From positions 1 to 64,000 of the forward strand of contig JAXHUH010000014.1 in assembly GCA_034211175.1 (NCBI GenBank): 64,000 nt of DNA, written 5' to 3'. Positions within the stretch are counted from its first letter, which is position 1, and every line of letters begins with the position of its first letter. The position numbers and the translations under genes were made by a program. This document shows positions 7,623-14,943 of this stretch, piece after piece. The stretch comes from JAXHUH01 sp034211175 (GTDB lineage: Bacteria; Actinomycetota; Acidimicrobiia; Acidimicrobiales; CAIXPF01). The notes under the pieces were generated by a model. It was not told where the DNA came from, did no database searches, and saw only the letters and a program-made list of their open reading frames with translations.

Positions 7623-8771
7623 TCAACCGGCGGCGGCCGCGTCCGGCGCGAGCCCGATCCGGCGCGCCGCCGGGCCGAGCGCGGCGAGGAACCGGTCATT
7701 GTCGGCGCGGGCGCCGATCGTCACCCGTAGTCCCTCGTCCCGGATGGCCCGGGTGATGACCGCATCGTCCTCCAGCGCCGCCGCCAGCGGCTCCGCCCAC
7801 CGGCCGGCAGCCAGCCAGACGAAGTTGGCCGACGAGTCCTCGACGGGCCATCCCGCCGAGCGCAGCTCCGCGGTCACCCGCTCCCGCTCGCCGACGACCG
7901 CGTCGACGCGTGCGGCCAGCTCGTCGGTTGCGCCGATCGACGCGATCGCCGCCGCCTGCGCGGCCGAGCTGACCGAGAACGGCGGCGCGACCCGGTCGAG
8001 GTAGTCCACGACGGCCGGCGACCCGATCGCGTACCCGACGCGCAGGCCGGCGAGGCCGTGGGCCTTCGAGAACGTGCGCAGGACGACCACGTGGTCGTGG
8101 GCCCGGGCGAGGCCGACCGCGTCGGCCGCGTCGGCGCGCCGGACGAACTCCACGTACGCCTCGTCGAGCACGAGCAGGCAGCGCCCGGCGGTCGCCGCGA
8201 CCAGCGCAGCCACCCCCGCCTCCCCGACGAGGGTGCCGGTCGGGTTGTTCGGCTCCGCCAGCACCACCATCTTCGTGCGCTCGTCGATCCGCGCCGCGAT
8301 CGCCGCCGGGTCCGCGGTCCCACCGGCCAGCGGGACCCGGTCGAGCTCCGCCCGCATCAGCGTCGCGACCTGCGGATACGCCTCGAACGACGGCCACGGC
8401 ACGACGACACGATCGCCGTCGTCGAGGAACGCCTGGCCAAGCTGCCACAGCAGACCGGCCGAGCCCGGACCGACGGTCACCGACGACGCGTCGACGCCGA
8501 GGCGCCCGGCGAGCGCGGCGCGCAGGTCCGCGGCCCGGACCGAGGGGTAGCGATTGACCGACGCGCTCTCGCGCTCGAGGACGGCGCGCACGGCCGGCAG
8601 CAGCCCGTACGGCGCCTCGTTCGAGGCCAACCGCGTCGGGTCGACGACGCCGCGCGAGGCCAGGTCACCGGGCGTGCGACCGGCCCGGTAGGCGGGAATG
8701 GCGTCCACGCCGGACCGCGGCCGCACGACCATCGATCGGGCCTCCGACGCACGGTCCATCACATCGGCCAC
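7623..8771 (-). CDS. Histidinol-phosphate aminotransferase-like PLP enzyme
   Basis: 382 residues, fold type I class I/II aminotransferase. Visible active-site elements are LASNEAPYG (49-57), AEPNNPTGT with Asn176, DEAYVEF with Asp203 and Tyr206, and TFSKAHGLAGLRVGY with the PLP lysine K236. These match the HisC/aromatic aminotransferase branch. GTG at 8771 follows CGAGGCAGCAAC. There are no other his genes nearby, so a role in aromatic amino acid or other imidazole-like transamination is as likely as histidine synthesis. It lies downstream of a MarR gene, and a palindrome covers its promoter. Confidence 0.88.
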   Translation of the reverse strand: MADVMDRASEARSMVVRPRSGVDAIPAYRAGRTPGDLASRGVVDPTRLASNEAPYGLLPAVRAVLERESASVNRYPSVRAADLRAALAGRLGVDASSVTVGPGSAGLLWQLGQAFLDDGDRVVVPWPSFEAYPQVATLMRAELDRVPLAGGTADPAAIAARIDERTKMVVLAEPNNPTGTLVGEAGVAALVAATAGRCLLVLDEAYVEFVRRADAADAVGLARAHDHVVVLRTFSKAHGLAGLRVGYAIGSPAVVDYLDRVAPPFSVSSAAQAAAIASIGATDELAARVDAVVGERERVTAELRSAGWPVEDSSANFVWLAAGRWAEPLAAALEDDAVITRAIRDEGLRVTIGARADNDRFLAALGPAARRIGLAPDAAAAG

Positions 8772-8819
8772 GTTGCTGCCTCGCCTCGTCCGGTCTCGAT
8801 CGCCTCGTTCGTTCCTTCG

Positions 8820-8839
8820 AGTCTACATTCATCTGAATG
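8820..8839 (-). promoter_or_regulatory. Promoter/operator of the HisC-like gene
   Basis: The inverted repeat CATTCA-TC-TGAATG (8826-8839) directly abuts TAGACT, a minus-strand -10 (8825-8820). It lies about 50 bp before the aminotransferase start, just after the MarR gene, whose product is the natural candidate to bind it. Confidence 0.6.
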
Positions 8840-8895
8840 GAGATGGAGGACCGAGACGGGACGTTCCCGTGATGAGGTGCCACCGAAGGGCTCGA

Positions 8896-9363
8896 TCAGG
8901 AGGACGTCTCGTGCGACCCCGGGCTCGTGGGCCGTTCCTCCAGCCCGCCGATGAGCTCCTGGAGCACGCGCACGAGGCGGGCGCGCTCGTCGGCGCCGAG
9001 CTCGGCCAGCGCCGCGTCCTCCAGGGCCGCGGCGCGCTCGACCAGGGTCGACGCCAGCGCCGCACCCTCCTCCGTGTTCGACACGAAGCGCTGCCGACGA
9101 TCGGAGCGGCCGCTGGAGCGCGCGACGTAGCCCTTGCGCTCGAGCCGGGCGACGGCATGGGTGACCGTCGGCTGGGGCAGCATCGTCCGCTCCGCGAGCG
9201 CCCCGATCGACAGCGGTCCCCGGTCGCGCAGGACGGTCAGCACCCGCCACTCCGAGACCTGCACGTGCTCCTCGGCCAGCTCGTGATGGAGGTCGACCGA
9301 CAGGAGCGAGTCCGCGCGATGGAGGAGGTACGGCAGGTACCCGTCCAGGAAGTGGTCCGGCAC
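8896..9363 (-). CDS. MarR family transcriptional regulator
   Basis: 155 residues from GTG at 9363. Typical MarR layout: long first helix, VSEWRVLTVL, IGALAERTMLPQPTVTHAVARLERKGYV as the HTH, and the wing SGRSDRRQRFVSNTEEG. Length fits the family. It lies upstream of and in the same direction as the aminotransferase, with the palindrome between them. The next gene upstream on this strand is the acyl-CoA dehydrogenase, separated from it by a strong hairpin. Confidence 0.88.
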   Translation of the reverse strand: MPDHFLDGYLPYLLHRADSLLSVDLHHELAEEHVQVSEWRVLTVLRDRGPLSIGALAERTMLPQPTVTHAVARLERKGYVARSSGRSDRRQRFVSNTEEGAALASTLVERAAALEDAALAELGADERARLVRVLQELIGGLEERPTSPGSHETSS

Positions 9364-9473
9364 CTCGTCAGTCTCCGAGGTCGGCGCCCGTCCCGCAAGG
9401 TGCACCGAACACCGATCGGCCCACGCCGGAGCGCCACGGCACCGCACCCGGGGCCGGACTCGCCCGGCGGTGT

Positions 9474-9506
9474 GCCGCCGCCCCGCTCCGATGGCGGGGC
9501 GGCGGC
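9474..9506 (-). terminator. Strong hairpin terminator after the acyl-CoA dehydrogenase
   Basis: Perfect 13-bp stem: GCCGCCGCCCCGC (9474-9486) and GCGGGGCGGCGGC (9494-9506), with a 7-nt loop. It lies just beyond the acyl-CoA dehydrogenase stop codon; no T-tract. Confidence 0.75.
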
Positions 9507-9512
9507 CGCCGC

Positions 9513-10715
9513 TCAGTCCTGGGTGCCGACCCGCAGCTCCTTGAACGGGACGCCGCGGTCGACGGCGGGCTCGCGCGGCAGGCCGAGCACGCGGTCGCCG
9601 ATGATGTTGCGCTGGATCTCGTCGGTGCCGCCGGCGATGGCGTCCTGGAACGTGTTGAGCAGGTGCTTCGCCAGCTGACCGCCGTGGGGGTCGTCGTCCG
9701 CCCAGGCCACCGAGCCCGGGCCGGAGATCTCGGCCGCGATCGCCCGGAACCGCCGGGAGATGACCGAGCCGAACAGCTTGCCGAGCGACCCGCCCGGACC
9801 CGGGGTCTTGCCGGCCTTCTGCTCGGCCTTCGTCCGCAGGGCGACGAGGCCCTTCGCCGTCTCCATCGAGTAGATGCGCATGAGCTCGTCGCGGATGGCG
9901 GGCTCGCTGATCCGCCCGGTGCGCTCGGCGTGGCGGCGCAGCGTGTCGTACAGCGGCTGGCGCAGCTTGCCGGCCGAGACCGAACCGATGGCGACCCGCT
10001 CGTACATGAGCATGGCGGTGGCCATGCGCCAACCGTTGTTGAGGTCGCCGATCAGCCAGTCCGCCGGGATGCGGACGTCGCTGAAGAACACCTCGTTGAA
10101 GTGCTTGCCCCCGTCGATCTGGTGGATCGGGCGGATCTCGACGCCCGGCGCCTTCATGTCCAGGATGAACATGGAGATGCCGGCGTGCTTGGGCTGATCG
10201 GGGTCGGTACGGGCGATCACGATGCCGTAGTCGGCGACGTGGGCCAGCGTGGTCCACACCTTCTGCCCGTTGATGACCCACTCGTCGCCGTCGCGCACGG
10301 CCCGGGTCTGGAGGCTGGCCACGTCGGAGCCGGCGCCCGGCTCGGAGAACATCTGGCACCAGAGGGTCGCGCCGCTGATGTTGTCGGCGACGAACGCCTT
10401 CTTCTGGGCCTCGGTGCCGTACTCGGCCAGCATGGGCAGGCACATGCCGTGGCTGATGATGAACTCGCTGTCCATCGTCGGGAACGCGGAGCGCTCCTCG
10501 CGCCAGATCTTGTCGTGCGCCGCGGTCAGCCCGGCGCCGCCGTACTCGGTGGGGTAGGTGATGCCGGCGAGGCCGGCCTCGGCGGCGGCGGCCAGGAACT
10601 TGCGCCCGTCGTCGAGCGTCGACACGCCCTCGCTCGTGGTGTGGGCCTCGAGGAAGGCCCGGCACTTGGCGCGGAACGCCTCGGCTTCGGCGGGGGCGAG
10701 CGCGGTCTCGGTCAT
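9513..10715 (-). CDS. Acyl-CoA dehydrogenase
   Basis: 400 residues. Flavoprotein of the FadE type that introduces the alpha-beta double bond in acyl-CoA. Family hallmarks are MFSEPGAGSD (FAD/substrate loop), INGQKVWTT, and the C-terminal AGGTDEIQRNIIGDRVLGLPRE, which anchors FAD. Length is normal. It is divergent from a MarR-thiolase-SDR operon across a symmetrical promoter, so the four genes probably form one beta-oxidation regulon. Chain-length preference cannot be read from the sequence. Confidence 0.93.
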   Translation of the reverse strand: MTETALAPAEAEAFRAKCRAFLEAHTTSEGVSTLDDGRKFLAAAAEAGLAGITYPTEYGGAGLTAAHDKIWREERSAFPTMDSEFIISHGMCLPMLAEYGTEAQKKAFVADNISGATLWCQMFSEPGAGSDVASLQTRAVRDGDEWVINGQKVWTTLAHVADYGIVIARTDPDQPKHAGISMFILDMKAPGVEIRPIHQIDGGKHFNEVFFSDVRIPADWLIGDLNNGWRMATAMLMYERVAIGSVSAGKLRQPLYDTLRRHAERTGRISEPAIRDELMRIYSMETAKGLVALRTKAEQKAGKTPGPGGSLGKLFGSVISRRFRAIAAEISGPGSVAWADDDPHGGQLAKHLLNTFQDAIAGGTDEIQRNIIGDRVLGLPREPAVDRGVPFKELRVGTQD

Positions 10716-10828
10716 GGTGCCTCCACGGACGGTCGCGGGTTCGGTCGAGTGCGGGTGACGGTCGGCGGCGGTACTCCCCGGGCGGGGCCCGGTCGGGCGT
10801 TTCGCACCACAGGCGCGTCAGGCGCCAT

Positions 10829-10848
10829 ACTGTATGACGACGTACAGT
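10829..10848. promoter_or_regulatory. Symmetrical divergent promoter/operator
   Basis: ACTGTATGACGACGTACAGT is an inverted repeat (ACTGTA-N8-TACAGT). Each arm read outward is TACAGT, a good -10 hexamer: on the plus strand at 10843-10848 for the MarR operon, and on the minus strand at 10834-10829 for the acyl-CoA dehydrogenase. A dimeric MarR bound here would block both. Confidence 0.7.
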
Positions 10849-10937
10849 TCCTCCGCCAAACACAGGCCTCCGAGCCGTACGCCCCGACACCGACCCCCGC
10901 ATGCGGGGCTCCAGGCACACCCCCGAACAACGGCGCC

Positions 10938-11456
10938 GTGACCGAGACGACCGACGACACCCACCCCATCGACGAGCCCGCCCCCCGGGACCTGCCGACC
11001 ACCCACGAGCTCGACGCCCCGCCGTGGCTGCGGGTCGAGACGACGCTCATGGCGACGGCCGGCCTCATCAGGGACGCGTTCGACTGCCGCCTGCGGCCGC
11101 TGTCGCTCAACCTGACCCAGGCGAGCCTGTTGTCCTACGTCGCCGAGTTCGGGCCGGTCAGCCAGCGCAAGATCGCCGACCACCTCGGCAACGGTCGGGC
11201 CGCGACCGGGGCGTCGATCGACCGCCTCGAGCAGCGTGGCCTCGTCGAGCGCCTCCCGGACCCGGCCGACCGACGGGTCTGGCTGGTCGCGGTCACCGCC
11301 GAGGGGGCACGCTGCACGGAAGCCGTGCGGGAGATCGACGAGGTCCTCCGGGCCGAGCTCCGAGCGGGCATCGACCGGGCCGAGCGCCAGGCGCTCGCCT
11401 CGCTGATGACCCGTCTGCAACAGAACCTGCGCACCGCCATTCGCAAGACCCAGTGA
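10938..11456 (+). CDS. MarR family transcriptional regulator
   Basis: 172 residues from GTG at 10938. HTH region PVSQRKIADHLGNGRAATGASIDRLEQRGLVERLPDPADRRVWLVAVTAEG is typical MarR (quoted segments: recognition helix RAATGASIDRLEQRGL, wing DPADRRVW). A ~30-residue acidic leader precedes the domain. The gene is followed after 17 bp by a thiolase with its own ribosome site, and is divergent from an acyl-CoA dehydrogenase, so it is likely the local beta-oxidation repressor responding to an acyl-CoA (inference). Confidence 0.88.
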   Translation: MTETTDDTHPIDEPAPRDLPTTHELDAPPWLRVETTLMATAGLIRDAFDCRLRPLSLNLTQASLLSYVAEFGPVSQRKIADHLGNGRAATGASIDRLEQRGLVERLPDPADRRVWLVAVTAEGARCTEAVREIDEVLRAELRAGIDRAERQALASLMTRLQQNLRTAIRKTQ

Positions 11457-11473
11457 CACCACCAAGGGGAACC

Positions 11474-12643
11474 ATGCACGAAGCCGTCATCATCGACGCC
11501 GTCCGCACGCCCGCCGGCAGGCGGAACGGCAAGCTCAAGGACTGGCACGCCGCGTCGCTCGCCGGTCACGTCCTCAAGGCGCTCCAGGAGCGCAACGGGT
11601 TCGACCCGGCCATCGTCGACGACGTCGTCATGGGCTGCGTCATGCAGGTCGGCGAGCAGTCGCTGAACATCGGCCGCAACGCGGTCCTCGCCGCGGGCTG
11701 GCCCGAGACGATCCCCGCCACCACCGTCGACCGCCAGTGCGGCTCCAGCCAGCAGGCCCTGCACTTCGCGGCCCAGGGTGTCATGGCCGGCGCGTACGAC
11801 GTCGTCGTCGCGGCCGGTGTCGAGGTCATGACCCGCACGCCGATGGGCGCCTCGGTCGTCGAGGGCATGGGCTTCCCGTTCCCGGCCGAGATGCAGGAGC
11901 GGTACAAGGAGAGCGGCCTGCCGCCGCAGGGCATCGGCGCCGAGATGATCGCCGACGAGTACGGCATCACCCGTGAGGACCTCGACGCGTTCGGCGCCTC
12001 GAGCCAGCAGCGTGCCGCCCAGGCCACCGCCGAGGGCCGCTTCGAGCGCGAGATCGTCCCCGTTCCGGTCGACCTCGGCAACGGCGTCGAGATGATGACG
12101 ACCGACGAGGGCATCCGCGAGGGCTCGACCGCCGAGAAGCTCGCCCAGCTGAAGCCGGCCTTCAAGGAGGACGGCAAGATCACCGCGGGCAACTCGTCGC
12201 AGATCTCCGACGGCGCCTCCGCCGTGCTGGTCATGTCGGCCGAGAAGGCCAAGGCCCTCGGCCTCAAGCCCCGTGCGAGGTTCACGTCGTTCGCCGTCGT
12301 CGGCACCGACCCGGTCACGATGCTCAAGGGCCCGATCCCGGCCACGAAGAAGATCTTCGAGCGCTCGGGCATGTCGATGGACGACATCGACCTGTTCGAG
12401 GTCAACGAGGCCTTCGCGTCGGTCGTGCTGGCCTGGCAGAAGGAGACCGGCGCCGACCTCGACAAGGTCAACGTCAACGGCGGCGCCATCGCGCTCGGCC
12501 ATCCGCTCGGCTGCTCCGGCACCAAGCTGATGACCACGCTCCTCAACGAGCTGGAGCGCACCGGAGGTAGGTACGGCCTCCAGACCATGTGCGAGGGTGG
12601 CGGCCTCGCCAACGCCACGATCATCGAGAGGATCGACGCCTGA
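11474..12643 (+). CDS. Acetyl-CoA C-acyltransferase (thiolase)
   Basis: 389 residues. Degradative-type thiolase that cleaves 3-ketoacyl-CoA with CoA. The acylated cysteine is Cys89 in VDRQCGSSQQ; the C-terminal motifs NEAFAS, GGAIALGHPLGCSG and the final GGGLANATIIE supply the other catalytic His and Cys. ATG at 11474 follows AAGGGGAACC. Its stop overlaps the start of the SDR gene by one base (TGATG), showing tight coupling. Confidence 0.95.
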   Translation: MHEAVIIDAVRTPAGRRNGKLKDWHAASLAGHVLKALQERNGFDPAIVDDVVMGCVMQVGEQSLNIGRNAVLAAGWPETIPATTVDRQCGSSQQALHFAAQGVMAGAYDVVVAAGVEVMTRTPMGASVVEGMGFPFPAEMQERYKESGLPPQGIGAEMIADEYGITREDLDAFGASSQQRAAQATAEGRFEREIVPVPVDLGNGVEMMTTDEGIREGSTAEKLAQLKPAFKEDGKITAGNSSQISDGASAVLVMSAEKAKALGLKPRARFTSFAVVGTDPVTMLKGPIPATKKIFERSGMSMDDIDLFEVNEAFASVVLAWQKETGADLDKVNVNGGAIALGHPLGCSGTKLMTTLLNELERTGGRYGLQTMCEGGGLANATIIERIDA

Positions 12644-13422
12644 TGCCCCGTATGGACCTGACCGGCGCGTCCGCCATCATCACCGGCGGCGCCTCCGGCA
12701 TCGGCGAGGCCGCGGCCCGCCAGCTCGCCGCCCTCGGCGCCCACGTCGTGATCGCCGACCTCAACGAGGAGAAGGGCAAGGCCGTCGCCTCCGAGCTGGG
12801 CGGCATCTTCGCCAAGACCGACGTCTCCTCGGAGGAGGACGGCCAGGCCGCCGTCGCCGCCGCCAGCGAGATGGGCCCGCTTCGTGCCCTGGTCAACAGT
12901 GCCGGGCTCGGCGCCGCGGCCCGCACGATCGACCGCAACAACGAGCCCATGCCCCAGAAGACCTTCGACTTCGTGATCAAGGTCAACCTGCTGGGCTCGT
13001 TCAACATGCTGCGCCTGTCGGCTGCGGCGATGGCCAAGACCGACCCGGTCGACGAGGACGGCTCGCGTGGCGCCATCGTCAACATGGCCTCGGTCGCCGC
13101 CTTCGACGGCCAGATCGGCCAGGCGTGCTACTCGGCCTCCAAGGGCGGCGTGGTCGGCATGACCCTGCCGATCGCCCGCGACCTCTCGGCCGTCGGCATC
13201 CGGGTCAACACGATCGCCCCGGGCCTGATCGACACGCCGATCTACGGCGAGGGCGAGCAGTCCGAGGCGTTCAAGGCCCACCTCGGCCAGTCGGTGCTGT
13301 TCCCGAAGCGCCTCGGCCACGCCGAGGAGCTGGCGTTCATGGTCTGCGACCTGATCACCAACCCGTACATGAACGGCGAGACGATCCGGGTCGACGGCGG
13401 CATCCGGATGCCACCGAAGTGA
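12643..13422 (+). CDS. SDR, 3-hydroxyacyl-CoA dehydrogenase type 2 (HSD17B10-like)
   Basis: 259 residues. NAD-binding TGGASGIGEAAARQL, the catalytic YSASKGG (Tyr/Lys), and a C-terminal half (VNTIAPGLIDTP, VLFPKRLGHAEE, NGETIRVDGGIRMPPK) resembling type-2 3-hydroxyacyl-CoA dehydrogenases. With the upstream thiolase and divergent acyl-CoA dehydrogenase it would supply the third step of beta-oxidation; only a hydratase is missing here. The start overlaps the thiolase stop by 1 nt. A strong hairpin follows. Confidence 0.9.
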   Translation: MPRMDLTGASAIITGGASGIGEAAARQLAALGAHVVIADLNEEKGKAVASELGGIFAKTDVSSEEDGQAAVAAASEMGPLRALVNSAGLGAAARTIDRNNEPMPQKTFDFVIKVNLLGSFNMLRLSAAAMAKTDPVDEDGSRGAIVNMASVAAFDGQIGQACYSASKGGVVGMTLPIARDLSAVGIRVNTIAPGLIDTPIYGEGEQSEAFKAHLGQSVLFPKRLGHAEELAFMVCDLITNPYMNGETIRVDGGIRMPPK

Positions 13423-13455
13423 CCTGACGAACCCGTTCGACACGGTTCGCGTTCC

Positions 13456-13483
13456 GGGGCCGGCCGCTCGTGCGGCCGGCCCC
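13456..13483 (+). terminator. Terminator hairpin of the beta-oxidation operon
   Basis: Perfect 12-bp G/C stem (13456-13467 with 13472-13483) and a TCGT loop, 33 bp after the SDR stop. No T-tract. Confidence 0.75.
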
Positions 13484-13544
13484 GCCGCGTCCGGGCACCC
13501 GACGCCTCGGGAATCCCGCGTGCCGCCCACCGGGTTGGCATGGC

Positions 13545-14288
13545 GTGAACGATCCGGCGGACGTGAGCGAACCAGCGGCGCACGAGGCCGCGACGATGCC
13601 CGGCGGTTCGGGCCGCGACCGGTGGGCGGCGGTGCGGCTGGCGGTGCTGGTCGCCGTGGTCGCGGTCGTCGGCGTCACCGCCGCGGTGATCGGTGTGGAC
13701 GACCTCGTCGATCGCCTCGACGACCTCTCGGGCCCGGTCGGCGCCGTTGCCTTCGCCGCCGCCTACGCCGTCGCGGTCGTGGTGCTGGTGCCGGGCGCCG
13801 CCCTAACCATCGCCGCCGGCGCCGTGTTCGGCACGGTCGCCGGTGCCGCGGTGGCGGTCCTCGGCGCCGGGGTGGGGGCCGTCGCGTCCTATTCCATCGC
13901 CCGGCTGGCCGGCCGCTCCGCGGTCGAACGGCTGGCCGGACCACGCACCCGGCGCCTCGACGGCTGGGTCGCGGACCGCCAGCTCCGATCGATGCTGCTC
14001 CTGCGCCTGGTGCCGCTGATCCCGTTCGGGCCGCTCAACTACTCGGCCGGGCTCTCCTCGGTGCGACCGCTCCCTTACGCCGTCGCCACCTTCGTCGGCA
14101 TCGTCCCCGGTGCGCTCGTCTACGCAAACGTCGGCGCCACCGGCCGGGACCCGGCCAGCCCGCAGTTCGCGGCCGCCCTCGGGCTGCTGGCCGCACTGAC
14201 GCTCGTCTCGTCGCTGCTCGCCCGCCGCCTGCGCGGTCCCGCCGCCTCGACGTCACCGGCGACGGCTGCCGACGACCCGGGGACCTGA
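13545..14288 (+). CDS. TVP38/TMEM64 family membrane protein
   Basis: About 247 residues from GTG at 13545; GTG 13566 is an alternative. Several membrane segments: AAVRLAVLVAVVAVVGV, GAVAFAAAYAVAVVVLVPGA, LTIAAGAVFGTVAGAAVAVLGAGVG, and a C-terminal one. The conserved RLVPLIPFGPLNYSAGLSSV segment is diagnostic of the SNARE-associated/VTT domain (DedA superfamily), whose members are implicated in lipid scrambling or transport. No operon partner is obvious. Confidence 0.85.
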   Translation: MNDPADVSEPAAHEAATMPGGSGRDRWAAVRLAVLVAVVAVVGVTAAVIGVDDLVDRLDDLSGPVGAVAFAAAYAVAVVVLVPGAALTIAAGAVFGTVAGAAVAVLGAGVGAVASYSIARLAGRSAVERLAGPRTRRLDGWVADRQLRSMLLLRLVPLIPFGPLNYSAGLSSVRPLPYAVATFVGIVPGALVYANVGATGRDPASPQFAAALGLLAALTLVSSLLARRLRGPAASTSPATAADDPGT

Positions 14289-14457
14289 GGCCGACCCACG
14301 CCGAACCCGGCGCGCGGGCGAGCGACCGCGCGCCAACGACAGGCCGTCAGCGTCGATTCCGGCTGTCCGCGGCCGATCGGCAAGGGCGCGTGCCCTGACC
14401 ACGGCCTGATCCGAGAGCGCGGCAACGGACGCCTCGCCCGAGCTCCTGTAGAGCCGT

Positions 14458-14943
14458 ATGTCCCCACACACGATGAGACGGGCCGATGTCGCCCGCGTCG
14501 AACAGGCGTACCGGGCCTGCCACCCACGGCTGTGGCGCTCCCTCCTCGCCTGGTCGGGTCGCGCCGACATCGCCACGGACGCCGAGGCGGAGGCGTTCGC
14601 CCAGGTCTGTCGTCGCGCCCCCGAGGTGCGCGACGTCGAGGCCTGGGTCTGGCGGTCCGCCTTCCGCATCGCCGGCGGCATGTTGGCCGACCGAAACGCG
14701 CGCCACCAGCGCCTCGACGTGACAGGTGCAGCGAGCGACGGCGTCCCGACCGACGCGCTCGAGATCGCCGACGCGCTGGCGGAGCTGAGCGAGCTCCAGC
14801 GCCAGTGCGTGGTGCTGCGCCACCTCGGCGGCTTCACCCCCGACCAGATCGCCGGGATCGTCGACTCGACCCCGGCATCGGTCCGTGTCCAGACCCACCG
14901 GGGGCTCCGGAACCTCCGCCGCATCCTGGAGGTGCAGGCATGA
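14458..14943 (+). CDS. ECF-type RNA polymerase sigma factor
   Basis: 161 residues. Region 2 covers EQAYRACHPRLWRSLLAW and DAEAEAFAQVCRR; region 4 covers ELSELQRQCVVLRHLGGFTPDQIAGIVDSTPASVRVQTHRGLRNLRRIL with the usual HTH. The linker is short, as in ECF factors. ATG 14458 or ATG 14473 may start it. The stop overlaps the next start (ATGA), so it is co-translated with a membrane protein that is probably its anti-sigma factor. Confidence 0.88.
   Translation: MSPHTMRRADVARVEQAYRACHPRLWRSLLAWSGRADIATDAEAEAFAQVCRRAPEVRDVEAWVWRSAFRIAGGMLADRNARHQRLDVTGAASDGVPTDALEIADALAELSELQRQCVVLRHLGGFTPDQIAGIVDSTPASVRVQTHRGLRNLRRILEVQA

Noticed and set aside
9663..10937. Very long plus-strand open frame opposite the acyl-CoA dehydrogenase
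   Set aside because: It is the antisense shadow of a clear gene in GC-rich DNA; only its 3' part (from 10938) is a real MarR gene.
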